Assembly: GCA_963785755.1 (NCBI GenBank)
Contig: CAWAXG010000013.1
Span: forward strand, 372,001-436,000
Direction of reading: 5' to 3'
DNA: 64,000 bases
Source: JACCXG01 sp963785755
Lineage (GTDB): Bacteria > Acidobacteriota > Vicinamibacteria > Vicinamibacterales > 2-12-FULL-66-21
The position numbers and the translations under genes are program-made. Below are positions 8,226 through 16,915 of the stretch, in pieces. Positions within the stretch are counted from its first letter, which is position 1. Each line of letters starts with the position of its first letter. The notes beneath the pieces were generated by a model that worked only from the letters and a program-made list of their open reading frames with translations, made no database searches and was not told the DNA's origin.

Positions 8226-9086
8226 TCACTCCACGTCCCTGAACGCCGCAAACGCCGCCTGCATGCGCTCGACCTGGCCGGGTGTGAACATGAACATGCA
8301 CGAGTCCTGTGTGTAGTCCATGAAGTTGTGGATCGGATCGAGGCCTGGCTTGGAGGCGCCGGCGCAGGTGTCGCGGCCGATCGGACAGAAGAAAGCCGGG
8401 CTGAACTCGGCGGGGGTGTCGGAGATCTCGTCTCCCTTCGCGCTGCACTTGCCGTCGAAGGTGTGGAAGAGCGCGAGCCAGTGGCCGACTTCGTGCGTGC
8501 CGGTGTCACCCTCGCTGTAGATCTCGAACGAGCCGCCGGGCAAAGAGCGGAAGTCGAGCACGACGCCGTCGAGGACCGCGAACTCCGCCGAGGTCACGAT
8601 CGTCGGAAAGTACGCGAAGCCGAGGTACGGGCCGCCGTCGACCGTATAGATGTTCAGCGTTTCGGGGCCGCCGCGTTTCAGCGATCGCTTCGCCTCGAGC
8701 TCCACTTCGAAGTCCAGCACCAGCTGCTCGAACCACATCTGGTTCGTCGTTCGCGTGGTGCCGGCGAGCTGGAACTCGAAGGGCGAGCCGGCGCCGCCCG
8801 TGCGGCCGGCGAACGAATCGTTCAACACGCGTATCTGATTCCGGATCATCGCGTCCGACAGATCGCCGTTCGCAAAGCCCGATCCTTTGTTGATGACGTG
8901 GACCCACACCGGAATCGTCTCGGAGGCTTTGACCTTGCTCCGGCTGCGCGTGATCCGCTGCTCCAGCTCTGCTACTTCCTCGACGCCAGGCTGTCGTGTG
9001 CCGCAGCGCTCTTTCTGCGGTTGAGCCGCCGACGAGGTCCACATCGACGCTGCGAGCACGACAGTAAGCATGACTCGTGACTTCAT
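8226..9086 (-). CDS. Secreted zinc metalloprotease, pappalysin (M43B) family
   Basis: A 286-residue protein. Residues 1-21 form a signal peptide ending in SSAAQ. The zinc site is H198-E-V-G-H202-W-L-A-L-F-H208, followed by a Met-turn around Met256 in FMDYTQD, the combination that defines metzincins of the pappalysin/ulilysin group. At the Gly usual in HExxHxxGxxH this protein has Ala205. Six Cys residues (28, 214, 234, 241, 263 and the paired region between) suggest disulfides, as in ulilysin-like secreted proteases. It probably cleaves extracellular proteins. It is convergent with the preceding gene and has its own upstream region. Confidence 0.88.
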   Translation of the reverse strand: MKSRVMLTVVLAASMWTSSAAQPQKERCGTRQPGVEEVAELEQRITRSRSKVKASETIPVWVHVINKGSGFANGDLSDAMIRNQIRVLNDSFAGRTGGAGSPFEFQLAGTTRTTNQMWFEQLVLDFEVELEAKRSLKRGGPETLNIYTVDGGPYLGFAYFPTIVTSAEFAVLDGVVLDFRSLPGGSFEIYSEGDTGTHEVGHWLALFHTFDGKCSAKGDEISDTPAEFSPAFFCPIGRDTCAGASKPGLDPIHNFMDYTQDSCMFMFTPGQVERMQAAFAAFRDVE

Positions 9087-9450
9087 GAAGGGTCTCCTTG
9101 GGCAACGAGTGAGTCGAACGCTGATCGGTACGTCCGAAAACGTCCGCTGTCAACTCACCGTCCTCACCAACTCAGCGGTCGCGCACTCGGCACGCCGTCA
9201 CACGGTTGCACACAACTGCAGGATTATCTGAACCGTATGTCGAGAGTCAGCTCCGACAGGAGTTAGCATGTCCCCACGCCGACAACATGCGAACGCCGCT
9301 GCGAAGAAACAGCTTTGCGCGCGCTTGCGCGCGCGCTGACGCGAACCCGAGATGTGGTCGTCGCGCGATCGTCGTTCGTGAGGTGTATTCCCTTCCGGAA
9401 GGCTTTTTCGATCGTGAGCAGCCGTTGATCGGCTCGTCATGGAAGGACTG
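9087..9450. other. 364-bp non-coding stretch
   Basis: This stretch separates two divergent genes and presumably holds their promoters. It contains one very short candidate ORF (9268-9339) and an alternating-GC palindrome at about 9315-9336. I see nothing else. Confidence 0.5.
9268..9339 (+). CDS. Possible 23-residue basic peptide
   Basis: ATG at 9268 follows a good Shine-Dalgarno (ACAGGAG, 6-nt spacing). The frame runs 23 residues with nine Arg/Lys and stops inside a GCGCGC palindrome. It might be a leader peptide for the gene at 9451 or pure chance. There is no homology to support it. Confidence 0.15.
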   Translation: MSPRRQHANAAAKKQLCARLRAR

Positions 9451-9738
9451 ATGATGAACGCCTCTACTTACGTGCGGGCCATGCCCGACCGCCGCGACCA
9501 CATGTCGCGCGGGCAGCTGCTGAACCGCGTCCGCGCGGAATTCGAAGAGATGCCGTGCCTGCGACTGACACGGGACCAGGCCCAGCGGCTTTTCGGGCTG
9601 CGCGCCGACGTCTGCGCGAGACTGCTCGACACGCTCGTCGCCCAGCATGCATTGTGCCGGGAGGGCGACGATCGCTATCGGTTCCACGATCAGACCGAGC
9701 GGCGATCGGGCGAACGGCTCCGCTCTCAGGCCTCCTGA
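9451..9738 (+). CDS. Small conserved-looking protein, winged-helix-like, function unknown
   Basis: A 95-residue protein. The ATG at 9451 is chosen because GGAAGGA lies 4 nt upstream; the ATG at 9439 overlaps that signal. The middle (LRLTRDQAQRLFGL, residues about 39-52) followed by VCARLLDTLVAQHALCREGDDRYRF looks like a helix-turn-helix plus wing as in MarR-like small domains. The C-terminus is charged. It may be a small DNA-binding protein. I do not recognise a named family. Confidence 0.55.
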   Translation: MMNASTYVRAMPDRRDHMSRGQLLNRVRAEFEEMPCLRLTRDQAQRLFGLRADVCARLLDTLVAQHALCREGDDRYRFHDQTERRSGERLRSQAS

Positions 9739-9855
9739 CCGGCTGACGGTCTTCTTCTTCTCACTTCCCGACAGGCGGTGGCGCGCGGCCGCGCCCAGTT
9801 CTTCCGGCTGGCAATCGATTCCACAGGTATGGTACGGTCCTCCGCCGAGGCGGAC

Positions 9856-10872
9856 ATGCGACAACGATTTCTTGCGCTCCTCGGCGCTGCCGTGCTGCTC
9901 ATCGGACTCGGGACAACGGGCACTGCCCAGACGCCGGCGGCGCAACAGCCAAACCCTGATCTCCACTATCAGCTCGGGCCGGATTCCCTGCCGCGCGAGA
10001 GTGTGCCCAAAGGCGAGGTGCGTGGCCCATTCACGCTGCCGAGCGATGCGTATCCCGGCACGCAGCACACCTATTGGGTCTACGTGCCCGCGCAGTACGA
10101 CGCTTCGGCGCCGGCCAGCCTGATGATCTTCAATGACGGCCAGGCCTTCAAGAACATGGACGGCGATCTCCGGGTGCCGAACGTGTTCGACAACCTGATT
10201 CACCGGCGCGAGATCCCCGTGATGCTCGCCGTGTTCATCAATCCCGGCCGCCGCCCCGATCAGCCGGAGCCCACGCCGCAGGAATGGGGAGACAAGACCA
10301 CGAACCGGCCGACGGAATACAACACGCTCGACGACAAGTACGCGCGCGTCATCGTCGATGAGCTGATGCCGGCCCTCTACAAGGAGTACAACATCTCGAA
10401 AGATCCGGAGCACCACGGCATCGGTGGCGCGAGCTCCGGAGCGATTGCCGCATTCACGGTCGCCTGGGAGCGGCCGAACCAGTTCCGCAAGGTCCTCAGC
10501 CTGATCGGCAGCTTCGTGAACCTGCGCGGCGGTCACGCGTACGCCGACATCGTCCGCAAGAGCGAGAAGAAGCCGATTCGCATCTACATGCAGGACGGGC
10601 GCAACGACAATCGCGGTCTCGGCCGCGAGGGGAACTACAACCAGGAGCGCGACTGGTTCTATCAGAACGTGCGGCTGATGCAGGCGCTCGGCGAGAAGGG
10701 CTACGACCTGAACTACCAGTGGGGGATCGGGCGCCACAGCCAGAAGCACGGCGGCGCGATCCTGCCGGACATGATGCGCTGGCTCTGGCGCGATCAACCG
10801 GTCTCGACCGACGTGAAGGACATGGTCGAGCGCTCGTTCAACGCGACGGGAACGAAGAAAGAGCCGAAGTAG
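9856..10872 (+). CDS. Secreted esterase of the Fes / enterochelin-esterase-like (COG2382) family
   Basis: A 338-residue protein starting at ATG 9856 (GAGGCGG upstream). The signal peptide runs to about residue 24 (TGTAQ). The alpha/beta-hydrolase core contains MIFNDGQ (about residue 97), PVMLAVFINPGRR, the nucleophile elbow GGASSGAIAA and a C-terminal GRHSQKHGG with the likely catalytic His. Such proteins hydrolyse feruloyl, acetyl or siderophore esters outside the cytoplasm. The signal peptide and the lack of siderophore genes nearby favour a polysaccharide-ester or general esterase role. No operon partner is visible. Confidence 0.83.
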   Translation: MRQRFLALLGAAVLLIGLGTTGTAQTPAAQQPNPDLHYQLGPDSLPRESVPKGEVRGPFTLPSDAYPGTQHTYWVYVPAQYDASAPASLMIFNDGQAFKNMDGDLRVPNVFDNLIHRREIPVMLAVFINPGRRPDQPEPTPQEWGDKTTNRPTEYNTLDDKYARVIVDELMPALYKEYNISKDPEHHGIGGASSGAIAAFTVAWERPNQFRKVLSLIGSFVNLRGGHAYADIVRKSEKKPIRIYMQDGRNDNRGLGREGNYNQERDWFYQNVRLMQALGEKGYDLNYQWGIGRHSQKHGGAILPDMMRWLWRDQPVSTDVKDMVERSFNATGTKKEPK

Positions 10873-10981
10873 GCCGCTACAGGCCGAAGGAGGCGAGCGC
10901 GAGACTTCGAGCGCATCTTCAGGCCTCGATCAGCTCGATAGCGACCATCGGACCGTCCATGCCCAGGCAACTCCGCAGCAC

Positions 10982-11009
10982 TTGCATTGTACTAGTACAT
11001 TAGTATAAT
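10982..11009 (+). promoter_or_regulatory. Sigma-70-like promoter with a PadR-type palindromic operator
   Basis: TTGCAT (10982-10987) and TATAAT (11004-11009) are separated by 16 bp. The spacer begins with the perfect palindrome TGTACTAGTACA (10988-10999). TGTAC/GTACA dyads are typical PadR-family operators. The element points at the ADOP permease gene at 11164 and stands out as AT-rich in this GC-rich DNA. Confidence 0.65.
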
Positions 11010-11044
11010 TGACACGATAGACCGGCAGAGGCGCGGTCGAAGGA

Positions 11045-11163
11045 CGTCGCACGTAGCACGTAGCACCTCGCACGAAAGAGCACGTGCGCACGTGCGCACG
11101 TAGCACGAAAAGCACGTGCGGACGTCGCACGTAGCACGACCAGCACGTTCGCACACAGCACGT
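11045..11163 (+). repeat. Degenerate GCACGT-unit repeat in the permease 5' leader
   Basis: At least ten imperfect units of GCACGTA / GCACGTG / GCACGAA run up to the start codon at 11164. They lie between the promoter and the coding region, so they would form the 5' leader of the permease mRNA. Alternating CACGTG palindromes could pair with each other. Confidence 0.6.
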
Positions 11164-13603
11164 ATGACGTGGCACGTGATCCGCTCGCTTCGCAGCTCCC
11201 CCGTCGTGACCGCCATCGCCGTCCTGTCGCTGGCGCTCGGCATCGGCGCGAACACGGCGGTCTTCAGCGTCATCAACGGGCTGCTGCTGCGACCGCTGCC
11301 GGTCAGCGATCCAGAGCGCCTGGTGACGGTGTCGTCGGACTTCGCACTGCGGCACGGGTTCAAGGCGGGCGCCGGCATCAGTTATGGGATGTGGCGGCAG
11401 TTGGAGGAGCGTCTCGACGCCTTCGAGGACGGCTTCGCGTGGTCCTCGGCAAGCTTCGATCTGTCAGAGGGAGGCGAGCTTCAGCCGGCCCCCGCGCTGA
11501 TCGTCAGCGGCGGCTTCTTTACCACGCTCGGCGTGCGCCCGCTCCTCGGCCGTCCCCTGACCAGGGCGGACGATGTGCGCGGCGGCGGGCCGGATGGACC
11601 GGTTGTCGTGATCAGTCACCGGCTCTGGCAGCGGCGCTTCGGCGGGACGCCCGACGTCATCGGCACACCGCTGCTCGTCGATCGCGTCCCTTGCACGATC
11701 GTCGGCGTGACGGCGCCGGAGTTCTTCGGCATCGAGGTCGGCCAGCCCTTCGATCTCGTCGTACCGCTCGGCATCGATCCGCTGATTCGAGGACCGCGCG
11801 TCTCGCTCCACAATCCCGCGTCGATGATGCTCACCGTGATGTTGAGGCTCGAGACGGATCAAACCCTCGACGCCGCGACCGCGCAGCTGCGAGGCATGCA
11901 GCCGGCGATCCTGAGCGCCGTCGGCTTCCCGGGCGGCAAGATCCCGAGCTACATGAAGGAGCCGTTCGTGCTCGTCCCGGCCGCGACCGGCACCTCGGAC
12001 CGTTCCGGACTTCGCCGGCAGTATCAACGCCCGCTCCTCACGATTCTGGCCGTCGTCGCGCTGGTGCTGCTCGTCGCCTGCGGCAACATCGCGAACCTGC
12101 TCCTGGCGCGTGCGACCGCACGAAAGCACGAGTTGAGCGTGCGGCTCGCGCTCGGCGCCCCTCGCTGGCGGCTCGCCCAGCAGCTGCTCACCGAGAGCGC
12201 AGGTCCTGGCCGCGGCCGGCACCATCGCTGGCGTGGTGTTCGCGATGTGGGCGAGCCGCGCGCTGGTCACCCGGCTGTCGAACCCAGATTCTCCGATCTC
12301 GCTCGACCTCTCGCTCGACTGGCGCGTGCTGGGTTTCACCGCCGCGGTTGGCGTCCTGACGACGATGGTGTTCGGCATCCGGCCGGCATTTCGCGCCACC
12401 CGTGGCGCACCGATCGACGCGTTGAAGAATCCGGTCCGCACCGGCGGCGAACGGCTGGGCGTGTCGAGCGCCCTGATCGTCGCGCAGGTCGCGCTGTCGC
12501 TGCTGCTGCTGGTCACCGCCGCCCTGCTGGTGCGGACGTTCACCCGCCTGGCCGGCACGCCGCTCGGGTTCGACAGCGAGCGTGTCCTCGTCATCGCCGT
12601 CGATACCGCCCGTGCGCAGCCGGGAGAGCTCCCGCCGGACACGAGGATCGAGTACCAGCAGCTGCTCGTCGATCGGATCGCCGCGGCGCCTGGTGTGGCG
12701 CACGCCGCCGGCTCGACGATCACGCCGCTCGGGCCCGGCAGCAACTCGCCGATCAACCAGAACCCCGAGACCCTGTTGCAGCACTGGATCACACCCGGGT
12801 GGCTGTCCGTCTACGGCATGCCGCTCCGCGCCGGCCGCGATTTCACCCGGGACGATCGCGCAGCCGCGCCGCGCGTCGTGATCGTGAACGACGCCTACGT
12901 CCGGAAGTTCCTGTCGGCGTCCACGGCGCTCGGGTCGTCCGTCGGCAGGGGCACGATCGTCGGCGTCGTCGGAGACGCGGTCTACGGATCGATCCGAGGC
13001 GGCATGCGTCCGACGATCTACGTACCGCTGGCGCAGAGCGCCGGGCTGGGCCTGCCCGAAAGAACGTCCGTGAAGATCAGCGTGCGATCGGCGACCAGCT
13101 CGCCCGCATCGCTCACCGCGACGCTCGGCGCGGTCTTACGCGACGTCGACCCCAATCTGACGTTCTCGTTCCAGCCGCTGCAGGACGCCGTCAACCAGTC
13201 CATCGCGCAGGATCGCATCGTCGCGACGCTGTCGGCGTTCTTCGGCGGGCTCGCGCTGCTGTTGTCGGCGCTCGGGCTCTACGGCGTGACCAGTTACGCG
13301 GTCTCGCGCCGGCGCGCCGAGATCGGCATCCGCCTGGCGCTCGGCGCCAGCCGCCGCGCGGTCCTGAGGCTGGTGCTGTTCCGGATCTCGCTGCTGATCG
13401 GCGCCGGGCTGGCTGCCGGGACGGCGATCAGTCTGTGGGCCGCGAAGTTTCTCGCCGCGTTGTTGTTCGAGGTCAATCCGCGAGAAACGGGCGTGCTGCT
13501 GACAGCGGCGCTGATTCTCGCCGCGGTCGGTCTCTTCGCCGGCTGGGTGCCCGCGCATCGCGCCACGCGGATCGATCCCGCCGAAGTGCTCAGGATTCAT
13601 TAG
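11164..13603 (+). CDS. ADOP-type FtsX/MacB-like permease 1, frameshifted
   Basis: The first half shows an N-terminal TM helix (SSPVVTAIAVLSLALGIGANTAVFSVI core), a MacB-like periplasmic domain and FtsX TM blocks (LVACGNIANLLLARA...LSVRLALGA). The second half repeats the same architecture, ending in GLYGVTSYAVSRRRAEIGIRLALGASR and a C-terminal PAHRATRIDPAEVLRIH. This duplicated FtsX layout of about 810 residues is that of acidobacterial duplicated orphan permeases. At about 12203-12206 (GCAGGTCC) one extra G shifts the frame between the halves; removing it gives LTESAVLAAAGTIAGVVFAM. ATG 11164 is the start closest to the conserved N-terminus. No ATPase gene is adjacent. Confidence 0.8.
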
Positions 13604-13615
13604 GCGCAGACTCGC

Positions 13616-14074
13616 TCACACATCGATGAACCGCTGCCGATGCTCGACCGTCGGCAGCGGGCAGGACTCGTACCGGCCAAAGACTCGATAGCGATACCGC
13701 GCGACCAGGTCGTAGAAAAAATCAAGTACTGGCGTAGGCAGAATGCCGGCGGCGGCCAGACCTCGCCACATCCCGCCCATGCTCTCGAGAACGAAGAGCG
13801 CGCCGCGAGCCTTGGACAGCAGCACGCGCGATGACGATTGATAGTCCTTGACGACGTAGAAGGTGTTGAGCTCGTCGGGGTTCCGTCCGAGCTCTTTCAG
13901 GATGGCGCGGCCGGTGGGACTTTGCAGCGAGGCGAAATCGAATCGTCCGCCCGCGTCGCGCCGCAGCAAGAACCTGTTCACCCGGTTGCACAGGCCGCAC
14001 ACGCCGTCGTAGAGGAACAGGTGTTGTCCTCGTCCTTTCCGCGCGGCCGTGGGTTCATCGGTGCCGGGCTGCAC
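13616..14074 (-). CDS. Thiol-disulfide oxidoreductase-like DCC family protein (DUF393)
   Basis: A 152-residue protein with the family signature FLYDGVCGLCN. Cys26 and Cys29 form the CxxC-like pair of a thioredoxin-related fold, and residues 37-64 (RFDFASLQSP...LKEL) match the second family block. Members are small, usually membrane-proximal or cytoplasmic, and their redox partner is unknown. It is convergent with the preceding permease gene, 12 bp away. A 173-bp repeat-rich gap separates it from the next gene. Confidence 0.88.
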   Translation of the reverse strand: MQPGTDEPTAARKGRGQHLFLYDGVCGLCNRVNRFLLRRDAGGRFDFASLQSPTGRAILKELGRNPDELNTFYVVKDYQSSSRVLLSKARGALFVLESMGGMWRGLAAAGILPTPVLDFFYDLVARYRYRVFGRYESCPLPTVEHRQRFIDV

Positions 14075-14119
14075 AATTCATTATCGCAGCAGCCTTCCGC
14101 CTCCTGATTTGTTGCGTGG

Positions 14120-14245
14120 ATTCCGCCTTCCGCCTTCGCTTTAGCGAGAGGCTGGTCGGCGAGACTCGCCGTAGCCTTGGCAGCCTGTCTCGCCGGAGCC
14201 TTGGCGGAGGCGGAGAGGCGGTCAGGCGGAAGGACCTATCCGGCG
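14120..14245. repeat. Palindromic CCGCCTTCCGCC repeat cluster
   Basis: Several inverted GC-rich words occur here: TTCCGCCTTCCGCCTTCGC on one side, GGAGGCGGAGAGGCGG and AGGCGGAAGG on the other, with GGCGAGACTCGCC and CTCGCCGGAGCC between. This resembles intergenic palindromic repeats elsewhere in the window (36841-36905). No gene is visible. Confidence 0.5.
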
Positions 14246-14247
14246 GT

Positions 14248-15619
14248 TCACGGCACGACGGGCGGCGCGGTGAGGGTGGTTCGAGACGATCGCTGCGCCT
14301 GCCACTTCGTGAACGCGTTGGTCAGCATCGCGCCGAACCCGCTGGCCCATGCCAGCAGCTCCACGGCGAATCCGGCGCCGACCAGCAGCAGCGCGAACGG
14401 CGTGGCCGGCCAGCCGGCGAGTGCGAGCACCCGTCCGAGCAGCAGCGGCGACAGGATAACCAGCACCCCAATGCAGACGCCGACGAACGACCCGCCATTT
14501 CCGAGCGCAAAGCGCCGCTGCACGGCCCTGCCAATCGCTGCCGCCGAGGCCGTGAACCCGACCAGCGCGATCAACAGGAGGAACAGCACGACGAATGGAA
14601 TGAGGAGCAGCAAGGGAATGCCGATGATCGAGATCGCCAGCACGATCGCGGTGAGAAAGAGGACCGGTGGGATGAGAATCTCCGCGACCAGCCCGATCAG
14701 CGTGGTCTTGACCGGGTTATCGCTGACGCGCTGAGCCGATGCCTCCACGCTGCGGCCCGCCACCACCAGCACGATGCCGGTCAACAGGAGCAGCAGGAGC
14801 GTCCGCAGCCCGGTGCCGACGAGGCGCGGCACCGCGCCGAACCCGCCAAACCACATGAACGGACTCCAGCCGTCGAACCACGGGCCGACGTGAACGTTGA
14901 AATCGGAATCGGCCAGCGAGACCTCGGTGACGCTGCGGCGCGTCTGCGCGCTCGGAGCCCGGCGGATGCGTCCACCGACCGAGACGACATCCCCGCCAAC
15001 GATCGCCGAGGGACCAAGTTCGACCGAGCCCATGACCGCCACAACCTGATCGCCGACCTCCCCATCCACCCGGACCGAGCCCATCACCGCGATCACTTGA
15101 CCGGTGACTTCCTCATCCTGTTCGACCACCACATCCCCGAAGATGCGCACGCGATCGCCGTTGGCGCGCCGTGCCCGCCGCGGCGACTCCGGCTGCGATG
15201 GCTCGGGGCGCTCGAGCGGCACCGGCGTCGGCTCGACGGATGGCTCGTTTCGAGGGCTGCTTCCACCCGGAGGGCTCGCCGGCGCGAACAGCGCGCGCTG
15301 GTCCTCCGCGCTCAAGTACGAGCAACTGCAGGATTGCGTTCGCGTCTGCTCCGACGCGGTCCCGCAACTCGGCGCCGGTCACGGTCGTGCCATTGACCGC
15401 GATCGTGCCCCCCGCGACCTCGATGAACCGCACGTCCTTTCCGCGGGCCCTGGCATCACGCGGCTTGAGGACCACGCCTTCACTCAGCGGGACGATGTCG
15501 TAGCGCTGTTCGAGGCGTTCGCGCAGCGCCCGACGCTCGTCCGTGTTCGTTTGCGCGATGGGCGTGGCCGCGGCCACCGCGATGGTCACCGCCAGCATCA
15601 AGACAATCCAGGATCTCAT
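14248..15619 (-). CDS. Membrane protein with polymer-forming (bactofilin-like) repeat segment, frameshifted
   Basis: The N-terminus (MRSWIVLMLAVTIAVAA) is a signal peptide. Then come a short domain with VAGGTIAVNGTTVTG and a Pro-rich linker. A beta-helix-like stretch follows with repeated GDVVVEQDEEVTGQVIAVMG, V-R-V-D-G-E-V-G-D-Q and AIVGGDVVSVGG motifs (polymer-forming cytoskeletal type). The C-terminal half has four to five TM helices. A single-base break at about 15319-15323 separates the signal-peptide part from the rest; removing one base gives QLLYLSAEDQRALFA. The start at 15619 overlaps the stop of the upstream anti-sigma-like gene (ATGA), so it belongs to the sigma operon. Confidence 0.72.
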
Positions 15620-16134
15620 CTGAATGACTCCCTGTCTGAACCGAGCAGGCGCTGCAGCACGACGAGCGCCACAATGGCGAACCCCTGCACGGCGAAAATC
15701 GTGACCGTCACGGCCGGATTCGAGATCAGCGCCGCCGAGGCACGTCCGAGGCTTCGCAAGAGGCTCCATCCATCGGGTCCGGACTGCACCGCGGTCGCCG
15801 CGGCCACGACGCTTCCGATGAGCAGATTCAGCAGCCAGACAACCGACGTCGACAACGCCGACGCGATCAACCCCGCACTGAAATACAGGGCGACGGCCAA
15901 TCCGACGGCCGCCGCCGGCACGAGCAGCGTCCGGACCCGGCGGGCGCGTCGAACGTCACGCGCGGCCGCCTCCGCCACGGCGTCCATCGTTCGCGCCGTG
16001 AAGCTGGCCGGGACCGGCGCCTGGCGCGCAACCGCCTCGAACACCGCGGCAAAAGCCGAATCCGCTTCGTCGTCCCGGCCCTCGGCTTCGGCATCACGCC
16101 AGCGCTGGTATTTCCGATTCAGCTGATCGTCCAT
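15616..16134 (-). CDS. Probable anti-sigma factor, membrane-anchored
   Basis: A 172-residue protein. Its soluble N-terminus (residues 1-68) is charged and helical, starting MDDQLNRKYQRWRDAEAEGRDDEADSAF-like with no zinc-binding HxxxCxxC motif. It is followed by a TM helix (about 69-85) and two or three more hydrophobic segments to the C-terminus. It lies 43 bp downstream of an ECF sigma gene and overlaps the next gene by 4 bp. Position and topology indicate an anti-sigma factor that holds the sigma factor at the membrane. The family is not one I can name, so the role rests on context. Confidence 0.62.
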   Translation of the reverse strand: MDDQLNRKYQRWRDAEAEGRDDEADSAFAAVFEAVARQAPVPASFTARTMDAVAEAAARDVRRARRVRTLLVPAAAVGLAVALYFSAGLIASALSTSVVWLLNLLIGSVVAAATAVQSGPDGWSLLRSLGRASAALISNPAVTVTIFAVQGFAIVALVVLQRLLGSDRESFR

Positions 16135-16177
16135 CGCTCCACCAAGGCTTACGAACGGTTTCGGTCCGCCGTTGCAG

Positions 16178-16786
16178 TCAGCGGGCCGGGGCCCATCCGG
16201 CTTCGGTCAGCTGCCGGGCAAGCTCCTTCCGGGCACGGTGCACGTGCGAGCGTGCCGTCGCTTCCGGAATCCCGAGCACGTGGCCAATCTCCTCGAACGA
16301 CAAATCCTCTTCGTAGCGGAGGACAACCGCGGCGCGGAAGTCGGGCCGGAGCTGCTGCAGCGCGGCTTCGAGCGCATCCCCGAGCGCTTCACGCTCGACC
16401 GGGTCGGCAGACACCGGTGCAGCTGGATCCACCGGTGTGCCGGCAGTGCCGGCGGGATCGAGCGGAATCGCGGCAGGCCGCGATCGGCGCAGCGCGTCGA
16501 TCGCCGTGTTGTGGCCGATCCGAAACAGCCAGCTCGAGAGCCGGCGCGTCGTATCGAAGGCCGAGAGGTTGCGAAACGCCTTGACGAATGCCTCCTGCGC
16601 CAGGTCCTCCGCCATCCCGCGATCGCCCGTCATCCGGCCGATCAGACTGATCATCGGGCGCTGAAACCGGCGGACGATCTGCTCGAAGGCGGATTGAGAA
16701 CCCGCCAGTGCCTCGGCCACGAGGCGGGCCTCGGTAACTGTCTCGAGATCTATCGGGATGGCACCGCCCTCATTGGCCTTACGCAC
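16178..16786 (-). CDS. RNA polymerase ECF sigma factor
   Basis: A 202-residue sigma-70 family protein. Region 2 is clear: FEQIVRRFQRPMISLIGRM (about 34-52), DLAQEAFVKAFRNLSAFD and LSSWLFRIGHNTAIDALRR. A Pro/Ala-rich linker of about 35 residues follows, then region 4 (LRPDFRAAVVLRYEEDLSF, IGHVLGIPEATARSHVHRARKEL) with the helix-turn-helix for the -35 element. It is first in an operon with a membrane anti-sigma-like protein and a bactofilin-like membrane protein, suggesting an envelope-stress regulon. ATG at 16786 gives a complete region 1.2/2.1. Confidence 0.93.
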   Translation of the reverse strand: MRKANEGGAIPIDLETVTEARLVAEALAGSQSAFEQIVRRFQRPMISLIGRMTGDRGMAEDLAQEAFVKAFRNLSAFDTTRRLSSWLFRIGHNTAIDALRRSRPAAIPLDPAGTAGTPVDPAAPVSADPVEREALGDALEAALQQLRPDFRAAVVLRYEEDLSFEEIGHVLGIPEATARSHVHRARKELARQLTEAGWAPAR

Positions 16787-16915
16787 CTATTGGGTGGGGC
16801 GTTGCAGGCGCCACCACATCAACTGCCAACTCGGTTGGGAGTTTGAGTAGTCCAGCTTCCCCACTCGCCCCATTCAGGGTAGGCTATCTCCCCCGACCAC
16901 ACGCAGGAGACCCCG

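Noticed and set aside
10926..10980. Minus-strand phrase SCLGMDGPMVAIELIEA followed by a stop
   Set aside because: Looks like the tail of a lost gene, but only about 17 residues remain, too little to annotate.
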